A stretch of 64,000 bases of DNA from Longimicrobiales bacterium (GCA_958296005.1 CATQHQ010000002.1:1168501-1232500), one strand, 5' to 3'. Shown: positions 8,713-18,237, counted from the stretch's first letter. The notes: a model not told the origin generated them from the letters alone. Numbers and translations: made by a program.

Positions 8713-9540
8713 ATGATCCAAACTCTCTCCTACCTCGGCCCTGAAGGCACCTACAGCGAGCAGGCGACGCTGGGCTACGGTCCCCCCCAGGCTCGGCGGG
8801 TGCCCTACGACAGCATCGCGGCGGCGGTCCGAGCGGCGGACCGGAGGGAGGCCGACGAGGCCGTCGTGCCGATCGAGAACAGCCTGGAGGGCGCGGTCAC
8901 GTCAACGACGGACCTTCTGATCCACGAGACGACGCTGAAGATCAAGCGGGAGATCGTCGTCCCAATCCACCATTGCCTCGTCTTGCCGCCAGGAGCGGAC
9001 GTGGACGAGGTGGCGGTGGTCTTCTCCCATCCCCAGGCCGCGGCGCAGTGCCGGGGCTATCTGGAGCGGCGCCTTCCGGGCGCAGGGTTCTCGGCGTCGC
9101 TCAGCACTGCCGCCGCCGTGGGGGACATGCTGCGGAGCGATCGGCCCGCCGCCGCCGTGTCCAGCCGCCGCGCCGCGGAGCTCTTCGGCGCCGAGGTCGC
9201 TGCGTCGGGCATCGAAGACGCCGCGAACAACCAGACCCGGTTCGTGGTCCTGGCCCCCCAAGACGCCAAGCCCACGGGCCGGGACAAGACCTCGATCTGC
9301 TTCGACTTCAGCCATGACGGCCCGGGGATCCTGCACAACGCTCTGGGTGAGCTGGCGTCCCGCGACATCAACATGCTCAAGATCGAGTCCCGTCCCGACA
9401 AGCGGAGTCCTGGTCGGTACTTCTTTTTGCTTGACTTGGAGGGGCACCGGACGGATCCGGCTGTCGCGAGCGCCCTGGTTGGCATTGCGGAGCCTGCCGC
9501 GTCGTTCAAGGTGCTGGGGTCTTATCCGAGGGTGGGGTGA
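8713..9540 (+). CDS. pheA: Prephenate dehydratase (P-protein without chorismate mutase)
   Basis: 275 residues from ATG 8713, the usual length of a monofunctional prephenate dehydratase, which makes phenylpyruvate in phenylalanine biosynthesis. The catalytic domain shows GPEGTYSEQA at the N-terminus, PIENSLEG (residues 53-60) and the NNQTRF signature (172-177) with the essential Thr-Arg-Phe. From about residue 193 an ACT domain follows, with ESRP at 225-228, the conserved phenylalanine-binding motif, so feedback inhibition by Phe is expected. The gene is divergent from the oxidoreductase and immediately precedes the decayed CRISPR array. Confidence 0.95.
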   Translation: MIQTLSYLGPEGTYSEQATLGYGPPQARRVPYDSIAAAVRAADRREADEAVVPIENSLEGAVTSTTDLLIHETTLKIKREIVVPIHHCLVLPPGADVDEVAVVFSHPQAAAQCRGYLERRLPGAGFSASLSTAAAVGDMLRSDRPAAAVSSRRAAELFGAEVAASGIEDAANNQTRFVVLAPQDAKPTGRDKTSICFDFSHDGPGILHNALGELASRDINMLKIESRPDKRSPGRYFFLLDLEGHRTDPAVASALVGIAEPAASFKVLGSYPRVG

Positions 9541-9639
9541 GGGGGACTTGGGCACGCACATTCAGATCTGGTCCGTCGTTCTTGCTCCACGTGCGGACTA
9601 GGGTCGGACGGAGCCTGCGGCCAAGACGTGAACGAGTAA

Positions 9640-9959
9640 GGACTATCCCCGCCCACGCGGGGAAGCGAGATACGCCAAGCGCGGACAGTACGTCCATTCG
9701 GGACTATCCCCGCCCACACGGGGAACCCGCCAGCAGGCGCGCGCACCCTTGCTGGCCTCTCGGTCTGTCCCCGCCCATGCGGGGAAATCAAGCTGCCACC
9801 GGCGAAGTGCGGACTATCCCCGCCCACACGGGGAAGCCAAAAGGACCCAGCTTGATCGGTACAAGAAGCGAAGTTTCTCCCCGACCACAGGGGGAGCCGA
9901 GCTTGCGTTCACCAAGCTGGTGTCCGAGACTAGTTTATCCCCGCCCGCAAGGGGAAGCC
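9640..9959 (-). CRISPR. Small, degenerate type I-E CRISPR array, inverted relative to the main array
   Basis: Six 28-base repeat relics begin at 9640, 9701, 9762, 9811, 9872 and 9932, separated by 33, 33, 21, 33 and 32 bases. On the plus strand they read like the reverse complement of the main repeat: G/A-G-A/T-C/T-TATCCCCGCCCACACGGGGAAGC, with several substitutions in every copy (for example CATGC, CCACAGGGGG and CGCAAGGGG variants in the stem). In crRNA orientation this array would be transcribed on the minus strand. No two copies are identical and one spacer has lost about 12 bases, so it is probably no longer acquiring spacers. No cas genes lie on its leader side, where dinB is. The flanks 9541-9639 and 9960-10039 show nothing else. 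Confidence 0.85.
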
Positions 9960-10039
9960 CTTGGTCCTAATTTTGGGGCGTGCACGATCTCCGTGCTCCG
10001 TTGGTCATTTCACTCCACGCTGAGGAGTTCAACCCGACC

Positions 10040-10663
10040 ATGAAGACCCAACGCGCTTTCGCACCCACTTCACTTCTCGCGGTGCTGGCGTGCATCGGTC
10101 TGGCGTGCGCGCCGGCCCAGAACGAGTCCGCCGAAGCCGGCGATGCCGAACAAGGCGGCGAGCATCCCGCTGCTCCCTCCGTCTTCGCCGAGATCGGGAC
10201 CGACTTGGCCACCGTCGAGGAGAAGCTGGTCGGTTTGGCCGAGGCGATGAACGAGGACCACTACGGATGGCGGCCCATGGAAGGGGTGCGCTCTGCAGCG
10301 GAGCTGTTCATGCACGTCACGGCGGACAACTACCTGCTGCCCGCCCTGGCCGGGACACCGCTGCCGGAGCACACCGGAATCACGCCCACGGACTACGAGT
10401 CGGTCTTGGCGTTCGAGGCCAGCATCACGGACCGTCAGGCGATCATCGACGAGATGAAGGCGTCGTTCGCCCACCTGCGCGAGGCGCTGGCCGCCGTCGA
10501 TCCCGTCATGGCGGGCCACGAGCTGGAGTTCTTCGGTCAGACCTCCACTGTCCAGGGCCTGTGGTTCCTGACCGCCGTACACCTCCACGAGCACCTCGGC
10601 AATGGGATCACCTACGCCCGAGCGAACCAAGTGGTGCCGCCGTGGAGTCGGGGGGAGGGGTAG
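10040..10663 (+). CDS. DinB/YfiT-like four-helix protein with lipoprotein signal
   Basis: 207 residues from ATG 10040 with TGAGGAG upstream; the in-frame start at 9980 lacks such a site. The N-terminus is hydrophobic and reaches a lipobox-like GLAC at Cys23, so the protein is probably exported, unlike most DinB proteins. The body fits the DinB metal-binding helical bundle: His in FMHVTADNY and in the late HLHEHLGN, which would form the usual His triad. The family includes thiol transferases and many uncharacterised proteins. A fragment of the same gene family lies inverted at 23178-23333 on the other side of the CRISPR locus. The cas3 start is 50 bases downstream. Confidence 0.8.
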   Translation: MKTQRAFAPTSLLAVLACIGLACAPAQNESAEAGDAEQGGEHPAAPSVFAEIGTDLATVEEKLVGLAEAMNEDHYGWRPMEGVRSAAELFMHVTADNYLLPALAGTPLPEHTGITPTDYESVLAFEASITDRQAIIDEMKASFAHLREALAAVDPVMAGHELEFFGQTSTVQGLWFLTAVHLHEHLGNGITYARANQVVPPWSRGEG

Positions 10664-10712
10664 GCAGAGCGCGGGGCAGCGGCGAAGAAGTAGGGCCATA
10701 AGGGGCCAACCG

Positions 10713-13310
10713 GTGTCTGTTGAGAGGCAAGTCGTGCGGCCCTGGGGGAAGTACGACGAGACGGCCGGCACCTTTCATCGCTTGGAGCACCATTGTGCGG
10801 ACGTTGCGGCTTGCTTTCAGGAGTTGTTGGCCGACCACGTCTTGCGAGACCGCTTTCGGGAAGCGGCTGGACAGGCCGAGAACCTGTGCCAATTAACGCT
10901 GGATCGACTGGCAGCCCTCGCGTTCCTGCACGATTTCGGGAAGCTGAATGCCGGGTTTCAGTTCAAGGTCGAATCCGAAAGAGCCGGCCTGCCTCCAAAA
11001 GTTGGCCACATTCGCGAGGCGTTCTGGTGTCTTGAGAAGCCAGGCTACTGTGCGGCTTTGGGACTGTTCGACATGGCGCGGGCGTGGGGCCAGAATCCCT
11101 TTAGACAACTGTTGCACGCGTCATTGGCGCATCATGGTAGACCTGGGATACGGCGCGATGGCAACCCGCCAGCCCTCTGGAAAGAAACCCATGGCTACAA
11201 TCCGCTGGCCGCTGCCAAGATGCTGGGCGAAAGATGCCGGTCTTGGTTCCCGACGGCCTTTCGGGATGGACCGAACCTTCCCGAGGCTTCCCAGTTCGCT
11301 CACCTGTTCGCAGGCACGTTGACTCTCGCAGACCAGATCGGATCGGACGAACAGAGCTTCCCACACGTCCCAACCCCTGACCCGGACTACATTCACCGCG
11401 CACGCCGCCAAGCCCAGAGGGCAGTGTCGGAGCTGGGATTCGCCAGGGACGGTCGGTCTCCGCAAGTACCGACGATCAGCGTGCAGTCGCTCTTTCATCA
11501 CGAGCAGCCCCGTCCGCTACAAACGAAGGCGCTCGAAGTGTCCCTTGACCAGCACCTTGTGATTCTCGAGAGCGAAACCGGTTCCGGCAAGACGGAGGCG
11601 GCCATACTTCGCTTTGCGGCCCTCTGGGAGGCTCGTCGGGTGGATGGACTCTACTTCGCTGTACCGACGCGGGCGGCGGCGAAGCAGTTGCACTGGCGGG
11701 TCCACAAAGCCCTGCTGAAACTGTTTGGGCATCACCCATGGAGCAAGACCATACTTGCACTGCCGGGATATGTTGTGGCTGGGTCTGCCGAGGGACGCCG
11801 GATAGGGCGATTCCTAGTTCAATGGGAGGACGACCCCGACGAGGACACGCGGCGCGCCAGATGGGCGGCAGAAGCGGCTCGGACGTTCCTGTCCGCGACA
11901 TCTGCCGTCGGGACCGTGGACCAAGCCTTGCTCGCCGGGCTTCAAGTCAAGTGGGCACATCTCCGGGGAGCGGCTCTTGCTCGCAGTCTCTTGGTTGTAG
12001 ACGAAGTACACGCCAGCGACGCCTACATGACGGAGGTGCTTCGGGGTGTTGTGCGGGACCAACTGGCCATCGGCGGTCACGCCTTCTTGATGTCGGCGAC
12101 GCTGGGGTCTGTTGCCCGCGTGGCCCTGATGAGCGCTTCGATGGATTGCGCCCCGCCGACTCTGGCGGAGGCCGAAACGGCTCCTTATCCCGCAATGACG
12201 GTCTCCGGCAACGACTCACCGACCACCTACAGCGTCGACGATTCTGGAATGCCCAAGTCGGTGTCGATATCGGCTGCCCCGATACTGGCCCATCCGGACC
12301 GAATCGCCCACGAGGCGTTGAGTCGAGCCGAGGACGGAGCCAAGGTGCTCGTCATCCGCAATACGGTGCGGAACGCGGTTTCGGCCTATGACGCGGTTCT
12401 GGATCGGGGCGGGAAGGGGTTGCTGCTCTCCGTCAATGGATTCCCGACGCTTCATCACAGCCGCTTCGCGGCCGAGGACCGAAAGTTGCTGGATGACGCC
12501 GTCGAGAAGGCTTTGGGGAAGCCGCGCCCCAGCGGTGGCCTCGTAGTTGTCGGCACCCAAACCCTCGAGCAGTCCTTGGATATCGACGCCGATTTCCTGA
12601 TTTCCGATCTGTGCCCAATGGACGTCTTGCTTCAGCGGATCGGTCGCCTGCACCGGCACGCCGAAAACAAGGACCGTCCCAACGCGTGTTCGCGAGCCCA
12701 TTGCCTGGTATTGACTCCGGCCGGTGGGCTGGAATTGGGTCTGGATGGCAGCTTGGCCAAATATGGGCTAGGTGCCGCGAGAGGAAAGGGGGGTGTGTAC
12801 CCCGACTCTCTCGTGCTTGAAGCGACTAGGCGCCAGATCGCGAGCGACGGTGACTGGCGAATACCTGCCATGAACCGGAAGCTGGTTGAACGAGCCACGC
12901 ACCCGACCGAACTGGAAAAACTCGCGAAGGCCCTCGGGGAGCCTTGGGTCTTGAGCGAGCAGGAGACGTTCGGGCGTATGGCACAGGAGAGATGGGTTGC
13001 TCGCCAGAACGCGCTAGACCGTAAGTGGCCGTTCGACGAGGAGATGGTCTTTCCGAACCTGGACGAGAAGATCCGTACGCGCCTGGGAGAGGACGCCTGT
13101 CGCGTCTGCCTGCCAGAATCCGTCCCTGGCCCGTTCGGAGTTCCAGTTCAGACGTTCAGCCTTCCGGCTCACTTCTTTGGCGGGGAGACTCGCCTACCCA
13201 CTAAGGAGGAGGTCGAGCAGGCCTCGGCTTCGCGAGCAGGAGACAGGCTCCGGGTAGGCGACCGCTCCTTCGATTACGGCCGTCGCGGAATTTTCCCGAG
13301 TCCGTCCTGA
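10713..13310 (+). CDS. cas3: CRISPR-associated helicase/nuclease Cas3 (type I-E)
   Basis: 865 residues from GTG 10713, preceded by AAGGGG. It is the effector nuclease-helicase recruited by Cascade to degrade target DNA. The HD nuclease domain has His26/His27, HD at residues 73-74 (FLHDFGK) and HHG at 140-142. The superfamily 2 helicase follows: Walker A ETGSGKTE at 288-295, DEVH at 430-433, SAT at 461-463 and a late motif VI QRIGRLHRH. The stretch AVGTVDQALLAGLQVKWAHLR is typical of Cas3. Length is normal for a single-chain HD-helicase Cas3. Base composition here and through cas2 is visibly less GC-rich than the flanking genes, consistent with horizontal acquisition. Confidence 0.97.
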   Translation: MSVERQVVRPWGKYDETAGTFHRLEHHCADVAACFQELLADHVLRDRFREAAGQAENLCQLTLDRLAALAFLHDFGKLNAGFQFKVESERAGLPPKVGHIREAFWCLEKPGYCAALGLFDMARAWGQNPFRQLLHASLAHHGRPGIRRDGNPPALWKETHGYNPLAAAKMLGERCRSWFPTAFRDGPNLPEASQFAHLFAGTLTLADQIGSDEQSFPHVPTPDPDYIHRARRQAQRAVSELGFARDGRSPQVPTISVQSLFHHEQPRPLQTKALEVSLDQHLVILESETGSGKTEAAILRFAALWEARRVDGLYFAVPTRAAAKQLHWRVHKALLKLFGHHPWSKTILALPGYVVAGSAEGRRIGRFLVQWEDDPDEDTRRARWAAEAARTFLSATSAVGTVDQALLAGLQVKWAHLRGAALARSLLVVDEVHASDAYMTEVLRGVVRDQLAIGGHAFLMSATLGSVARVALMSASMDCAPPTLAEAETAPYPAMTVSGNDSPTTYSVDDSGMPKSVSISAAPILAHPDRIAHEALSRAEDGAKVLVIRNTVRNAVSAYDAVLDRGGKGLLLSVNGFPTLHHSRFAAEDRKLLDDAVEKALGKPRPSGGLVVVGTQTLEQSLDIDADFLISDLCPMDVLLQRIGRLHRHAENKDRPNACSRAHCLVLTPAGGLELGLDGSLAKYGLGAARGKGGVYPDSLVLEATRRQIASDGDWRIPAMNRKLVERATHPTELEKLAKALGEPWVLSEQETFGRMAQERWVARQNALDRKWPFDEEMVFPNLDEKIRTRLGEDACRVCLPESVPGPFGVPVQTFSLPAHFFGGETRLPTKEEVEQASASRAGDRLRVGDRSFDYGRRGIFPSPS

Positions 13311-13446
13311 TGGAGCCTCTGGACGTCCTGATGCGGTCACGATAACTTGCGGTGTGCAACTTCCGGGTTACGGGGTTGCATTCCACGAAGAGGGGTCGGA
13401 GAGCCTCCTTCCTTGCCGCAACGGGGTACCTCCGGTGGAGGCGACC

Positions 13447-15018
13447 ATGCATGACCTGCTTCGCGACCCGCTAATACGGGTCCGGCTCAACAACGGTGTC
13501 ACCGAACGCATGTCGTTGCCCGGCATCTACGCGGCACTGGTGGACGACCGGGTCGCGGCGTTCCCGGCTCTCCGACCGCACCAGCGCCACGCTTGGCACG
13601 CGTTCTTGGCCCAGCTTGCCGTGATCGTCCTTCACAGGGCTGGTCGCCGCATCTCGCCGACCGAGGTGGAACCGTGGCGCGAGCTACTCCAGAACCTGAC
13701 TTCGGATTGGGGGGCTGGTGAGCCTTGGCATCTCGTCGTGGAGGACCCTAGGCAACCTGCCTTCATGCAAACCCCAGCCCTCGACGGGCTGGAATCGTAC
13801 CGGGGCCGAAAGGAGACGCCGGACGACCTGGACCTGCTAGTCACGTCCAAGAATCACGACCTGAAGCAGCAGGTCGCGAACCGGGGGAACCCCGAGGACT
13901 GGGTTCTGGCCTTGATCGACCTTCAGACGATGGCCGGTTTCCTGGGCCAGGGGAACTACGGCATTGCGCGAATGAACGGAGGGTTCTCTTCCCGGCCGTG
14001 CCTCGGACTCGCTCCTCATGAGGGAGGACTTGGGGCACACATCTTCTTCGATGTCGACCGGATGCTACAGGGCCGAGACCAAGTTCTGGAGAAGTTCCCC
14101 TACAAGTCCCAAGACGGGCTGGCTCTGCTATGGATCAAGCCATGGGACGGAAAGAGCGGGATTAGCATACGAGATCTTGACCCTTACTTCCTGGAGATCT
14201 GCCGTCGGGTTCGGCTTGTAGGAGAAAATGGTCGCATCGCCGCTCGAACCGCCACTTCATCCGTTGCACGGGTTGCAGCCAAGGCAGCGAAAGGCAACTT
14301 GGGCGACTTTTGGACACCGGTGAAGGTCGACGGAGCGGCTCTCTCGATCTCTCATGTAGGCTTCCACTACGACCGGCTAGCGGACTTGGTCCTGCGGAAG
14401 CCCAGGATCTTCAAGCTGCCGCCGGCGATGAAGGTTCCGGCGGGTGCCTCGGGCCACTGGAAACTGGTGGCTCGCGGCATGGCGGCCGGGCAAGGCAAGA
14501 CCGATGGCTACCATCAGCGTACCGACATCGCGTTCGACAGTCAGATGGCAAGGGCTCTGATGGGAGGGAGCAACGTCTCGAAACTCCCAGAAATCGCGAA
14601 ACACTTGACCGAGGAGATCGCCGAAGTCCAATACGCTCTCCGGTTCGGCGTTGCGATTGTCGCAAGCGGCGGCAAAGGCCTGGATGACCTTACGAAATCC
14701 GATTGGGAACATGCGTATCCCTATGCTCGCAGACTTGACGCCGTAGCCGATGCGTGCTTCTTTCCCGAACTTCAGGACCGATTTCACGCGGCTGACGCAA
14801 AAAGGCATGTCATCCGGGCCAAGTTTGCCAGAAACCTTATAAACGCGGCAAGAAAGCTGTTGCAGGAAGCGGTCGGAGCCGTGCCCGGCTCCGCGATCTT
14901 CGGTCACCGCACCCGTGTCCGGGCTGTCGGTGCCTTCGAGGGCTGGTTGCAGCGCACAGGTGGCAAGTTCGGAGATCAGCCCGAAATATTTAGAACCAAG
15001 GAAAGAGACCATGACTGA
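13447..15018 (+). CDS. casA: Cascade large subunit Cas8e/Cse1
   Basis: 523 residues from ATG 13447, preceded by GGTGGAGG and beginning MHDLLRDPLIRVRLNNG, the usual Cse1 opening (short helix then a D-P-W/L-I-x-V motif). Upstream in-frame GTG 13354 would add 31 residues with no family support. Cse1 recognises the PAM, helps unwind DNA and docks Cas3. Visible Cse1 features are the N-terminal GIYAAL segment, LPHQRHAWHAFLAQL-like helix (here ALRPHQRH) and a C-terminal helical bundle from about residue 370. The stop overlaps cse2 by 8 bases. There is a 136-base gap after cas3. Confidence 0.93.
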   Translation: MHDLLRDPLIRVRLNNGVTERMSLPGIYAALVDDRVAAFPALRPHQRHAWHAFLAQLAVIVLHRAGRRISPTEVEPWRELLQNLTSDWGAGEPWHLVVEDPRQPAFMQTPALDGLESYRGRKETPDDLDLLVTSKNHDLKQQVANRGNPEDWVLALIDLQTMAGFLGQGNYGIARMNGGFSSRPCLGLAPHEGGLGAHIFFDVDRMLQGRDQVLEKFPYKSQDGLALLWIKPWDGKSGISIRDLDPYFLEICRRVRLVGENGRIAARTATSSVARVAAKAAKGNLGDFWTPVKVDGAALSISHVGFHYDRLADLVLRKPRIFKLPPAMKVPAGASGHWKLVARGMAAGQGKTDGYHQRTDIAFDSQMARALMGGSNVSKLPEIAKHLTEEIAEVQYALRFGVAIVASGGKGLDDLTKSDWEHAYPYARRLDAVADACFFPELQDRFHAADAKRHVIRAKFARNLINAARKLLQEAVGAVPGSAIFGHRTRVRAVGAFEGWLQRTGGKFGDQPEIFRTKERDHD

Positions 15019-15544
15019 ATCTGGGTCGTCGACCCTGCGCCCGCCCGTTAAGAAGGTGGCGGAGAGCATAGCACACTTTGGCCCCGGCCCTGCCGCGGCA
15101 CTTCGACGTGGTCCAGCAAGCGGATCCGGCACGGCTGCCTATTGGCGGCTTGTGGCACTGTTGGAAGAAAAGGGACAGGCGGGAGAAGATCCAGGCTGGG
15201 AGACCGTGATCCAGTCGATCGCCGTTCTGACCCCTCGCGGCCAGGACCGACACAAGCAGCCGAAGTCGCGTCATAACCCGAGCGTCGCGATGGGCGAGGC
15301 ACTCTACCACGCCGGATTCTCGGAGCTTCGCTTGGCGCGCATGTTGAATGCTCCACCTTCCACGCGCCGGCGTCTCGTCGTTCGGGCCTGCAGGAGACTG
15401 TTTGCCTCAGGATATGGCCGATTCGACCTGGTAACCCTGGCATCGTTCGTGCTCGCCGAGCATAGTCACGAGCCCGCCCGGCGCATCGCGCGAGACTACT
15501 ACCGCGCCGAGGCTATGGCCCGGCGTTCCACCTCCGCCTCGTGA
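15011..15544 (+). CDS. casB: Cascade small subunit Cse2
   Basis: 177 residues from ATG 15011, inside the last codons of cse1, indicating translational coupling. It is rich in Arg and helices, as expected for Cse2, which forms a dimer along the Cascade belly and holds the displaced DNA strand. Recognisable elements are AYWRLVALL near residue 45 and the AMGEALYHAGFSELRLARML segment (family consensus: sG..L...g.se.Rl.rLL). The C-terminal helices include FDLVTLASFVL and a DYYRAE ending. The stop TGA at 15542-15544 is 14 bases before cas7. Confidence 0.93.
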   Translation: MTESGSSTLRPPVKKVAESIAHFGPGPAAALRRGPASGSGTAAYWRLVALLEEKGQAGEDPGWETVIQSIAVLTPRGQDRHKQPKSRHNPSVAMGEALYHAGFSELRLARMLNAPPSTRRRLVVRACRRLFASGYGRFDLVTLASFVLAEHSHEPARRIARDYYRAEAMARRSTSAS

Positions 15545-15558
15545 GAGGAGCATCCAAT

Positions 15559-16698
15559 ATGACCGACACCCGATTTCTCCAGATCCACACGCTCCACAGC
15601 TACTCGGCAACCCTGCTGAACCGCGACGAGTCCGGGCTTGCCAAGCGCATGAACTACGGCGGCAAGATCCGGACACGGATATCGTCCCAGTGTCTGAAGC
15701 GCCACTGGCGCGTGGCGGACAGCCTGCACTCGCTCGACAAGATCGATGGCATGGTTGCTGCCACGCGGTCGAGAGAAACGGTGACGCGACGGGTCATCGA
15801 ACCGTTGCGGGCACACCACGACGACGACGTGATCAAGGCGATAGAGGGCGAGTTCCAGACTGCCGTGTACGGCGAGAAGGGAACCACCAGTCGCCAGCCG
15901 CTGCTCCTGGGGGAACCTGAGATTGCCTACCTGGCGAAGCAGGCGCGACGGCTTGCGGAAGACAACGTCGGCGACGCCGGTGCGGCGAGCAAGGCCGCGA
16001 AGGCATGGGTCAAGCAGTCCAGAGCTAACCTCAAAGCACTCCGTGACAGCACAAGGTTGCCCGGTGGACTCGTCTCGGCTCTATTCGGCCGTATGGTAAC
16101 CTCCGACCCGGAGGCGAACATCGACGCGGCCGTTCATGTGGCTCATGCGTTCACCGTCCACGCCGAGGAGAGCGAAAGCGACTACTTCACGGTCGTGGAC
16201 GACCTAGCTCAAGCCGCCGACGATCCGGGCGCCGCCCACATTGGCGAAACCGAACTTACGTCAGGCATATTCTACGGCTACGTGGTTGTTGACCGCAACA
16301 TGTTGGTGGACAACCTGGGTGGCGACGTGGCTCTGGCCGGATCCGTCACCGAACACTTGGTTCACCTCATCGCAACAGTCTCTCCCGGTGCAAAACTGGG
16401 CTCCACGGCCCCATACGTATACGCCTCTTGGATGCTGATAGAGGCGGGAGACCGCCAGCCGCGGAGCCTCGCGGAAGCGTTTCGCAAGCCAGTGAGACCG
16501 ACCTTGTCGTCAGCCGAGGAAGCGGTTCGGCACCACCTGTGTCGGGTTGACGCGGCGTACGGCCCTGGCGAGAGCCGTCGCTGGATGAGTGTCGCAGAAG
16601 GTGACCCCCTGTCAGATGGCGAGAAGCTGTCGCTTCCCCGCCTAGCTGTGTGGGCTAGTGCCCAGATGGCAGGCGCACCACAGTCTAGCATCCAGTAG
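15559..16698 (+). CDS. casC: Cascade backbone protein Cas7e
   Basis: 379 residues from ATG 15559, chosen over GTG 15541 because GAGAGGAG lies 10 bases ahead and the protein then begins MTDTRFLQIHTLHSYSATLL, the standard Cas7e start. Six Cas7e copies normally coat the crRNA spacer. The conserved NRDESGLAKRMNYGG and RISSQCLKRHWR motifs (RNA-binding RRM core) lie in the first 60 residues, and GAKLGSTAPY in the second half matches the family. Length is normal. The stop is immediately followed by the cas5e ATG. Confidence 0.95.
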   Translation: MTDTRFLQIHTLHSYSATLLNRDESGLAKRMNYGGKIRTRISSQCLKRHWRVADSLHSLDKIDGMVAATRSRETVTRRVIEPLRAHHDDDVIKAIEGEFQTAVYGEKGTTSRQPLLLGEPEIAYLAKQARRLAEDNVGDAGAASKAAKAWVKQSRANLKALRDSTRLPGGLVSALFGRMVTSDPEANIDAAVHVAHAFTVHAEESESDYFTVVDDLAQAADDPGAAHIGETELTSGIFYGYVVVDRNMLVDNLGGDVALAGSVTEHLVHLIATVSPGAKLGSTAPYVYASWMLIEAGDRQPRSLAEAFRKPVRPTLSSAEEAVRHHLCRVDAAYGPGESRRWMSVAEGDPLSDGEKLSLPRLAVWASAQMAGAPQSSIQ

Positions 16699-17430
16699 AT
16701 GCGCTGGCTTCATTTGCGGCTAGCGGCACCGATGGCAGCGTTCGGGGGCGAGGCCGTAGGTGCCCGTGGGGTCGTCCGCAACTTTCCGGCGCTGTCCATG
16801 ATAACGGGGTTGTTTGCAAATGCCCTAGGCTGGACTAGGACGATGACGAACGAGCATCAGCAGCTTCAGGACCGTCTGGTCTTGGGAGTGCTGTGGGAGG
16901 ACGATGGAGCCCTCCGCCGCATCACGGACTACCAGACAGCGTCGCTTCGAAAGAACGACCGAGCGTGGACCACGCGCGGCTCTGTCGCCGCCCGGGCCGG
17001 TGGGCCAAAGACCTATGAAGGGTCGCACCGACGCTTTCGAGACTATCACACGGACCTTCGCATGTCGGTAGTGATGCGCCTTGACCCGGAGGCCAACGAG
17101 CCGTCCCTGAATCACCTTGCCGACGCTCTCACCCGACCCGCCCGGCCGTTGTTCATCGGGCGGAAGTCCTGCTTGCCGTCTCGGCCGCTTTACGCGGGCG
17201 TTACGGAGGCGTCAGACATCTGCACTGCCCTCGCGAAGGTCGCACCACAAGAAGGGCCGTCAAACAGTCCATACCGGGCGTTCTGGCCTCTATCGGCAGC
17301 GGCTAGTGGTCAGGTCAAGCGTGATAGAGTCTGGGACGTGACGGATGAGCGAAACTGGCGTACCGGACTACATGGCGGCTCTAGACGGGTTTGCGAGGGA
17401 AGGATTACCGCAGACGGAGGTCAGAGATGA
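16699..17430 (+). CDS. casD: Cascade subunit Cas5e
   Basis: 243 residues from ATG 16699, with no gap after cas7e. Cas5e binds the 5' handle of the crRNA. The N-terminal LHLRLAAPMAAFGGEAVGARG shows the family pattern L.L.LqgP.qsWG...vg.R, with Phe-Gly for the usual Trp-Gly. GLFANALGW and ITDYQTA are also typical Cas5e elements, as is the Arg-rich FIGRKSCLPSRPLYAG loop near residue 152. The stop codon overlaps the cas6e start as ATGA. Confidence 0.93.
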   Translation: MRWLHLRLAAPMAAFGGEAVGARGVVRNFPALSMITGLFANALGWTRTMTNEHQQLQDRLVLGVLWEDDGALRRITDYQTASLRKNDRAWTTRGSVAARAGGPKTYEGSHRRFRDYHTDLRMSVVMRLDPEANEPSLNHLADALTRPARPLFIGRKSCLPSRPLYAGVTEASDICTALAKVAPQEGPSNSPYRAFWPLSAAASGQVKRDRVWDVTDERNWRTGLHGGSRRVCEGRITADGGQR

Positions 17431-18167
17431 GCACCTATATGGTTCATGCACCGATTGACGTCCGGGCCTTGAAGAAGTGGGCTGGGCAACGTAGACTGGC
17501 GTGGCGCGGGACGCTCGACGATGGCCTCGCGCTACACGTGCTTCTGTCGGGCATGTTCGGTAAGGGTGCGCTTCAACCGTTCAGGCTGTACTCTTCCGAC
17601 CGACGCCGTGGGGGTGCGATCTACGCGTATTCGGATGACGATGAGCAGTCTCTTCAGAAGATGGCAGCTGCGGTGGCTCCTCCCGAATCCTGTTCGATTG
17701 TCCGACCCGAGGGCTTACGCACAAAGCGAATGCCGCAAGCCTTCCAGGTGGACCAACGCCTGGGCTTTGAGCTACGAGCCCGTCCGGTGCGCCGCGTCCA
17801 TGAAGACGTTCGAGACGCCCGTTGGGACAAGGTGGTGAAGAAGGGAGCCGAGGTTGATGCCTATTGGCTGGATCGGTTACGGGGCGAGGACCCGCACGAA
17901 CGACGTGAACAGTGCTACGGGCAATGGCTGAGTGCGCGGCTTGGGAAAGCAGCCGATGTGACTGAGTGTCACCTCCAGTCCTTTCGGCGGGTGCGGGTTG
18001 TTCGGGGTCGGGCCATTGTGGAGGGACCCGATGCGATACTTCGCGGCAACCTCGTAGTGCAAAACACAGAAGAATTCGCTCGTACGTTGCGACAGGGCAT
18101 CGGCCGACACAAGGCCTACGGATATGGGATGCTCCTGCTTCGTCCGCCCGGGCGTCCCGCCCAATAG
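17427..18167 (+). CDS. casE: crRNA endoribonuclease Cas6e
   Basis: 246 residues from ATG 17427 (ATGA overlap with cas5e). It cuts pre-crRNA at the base of the repeat hairpin and stays bound to the 3' stem-loop. His37, in GLALHVLLSGMFG, fits the position of the catalytic His of family members (around residue 26 in the Thermus enzyme). The C-terminal glycine-rich loop RQGIGRHKAYGYGMLLL is diagnostic of Cas6. The cognate hairpin is visible in the repeats as CCCCG...CGGGG. The gene overlaps no further ORF if cas1 starts at 18238. Confidence 0.94.
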   Translation: MSTYMVHAPIDVRALKKWAGQRRLAWRGTLDDGLALHVLLSGMFGKGALQPFRLYSSDRRRGGAIYAYSDDDEQSLQKMAAAVAPPESCSIVRPEGLRTKRMPQAFQVDQRLGFELRARPVRRVHEDVRDARWDKVVKKGAEVDAYWLDRLRGEDPHERREQCYGQWLSARLGKAADVTECHLQSFRRVRVVRGRAIVEGPDAILRGNLVVQNTEEFARTLRQGIGRHKAYGYGMLLLRPPGRPAQ

Positions 18168-18237
18168 ACGTGTCAGTCGCCCTTCCAGCTCAGCCGGCGA
18201 CAGCCGGAATGGACTAGAAGAAGGGCGGTGCCCCGAG

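Noticed and set aside
9541..9600. A possible seventh repeat relic upstream of 9640
   Set aside because: Only scattered similarity (CACGTG near 9589) and no clear stem; not better than chance.
9955..9970. Shared CCCTTGGTCCTAA at 9957 and 41084
   Set aside because: A 13-base match in GC-rich DNA without other similarity around it; treated as coincidence.
18124..18237. ATG start of cas1 within cas6e
   Set aside because: The added residues are the cas6e region in another frame; Cas1 begins with the GRLGLDTVRIPH motif at 18238.
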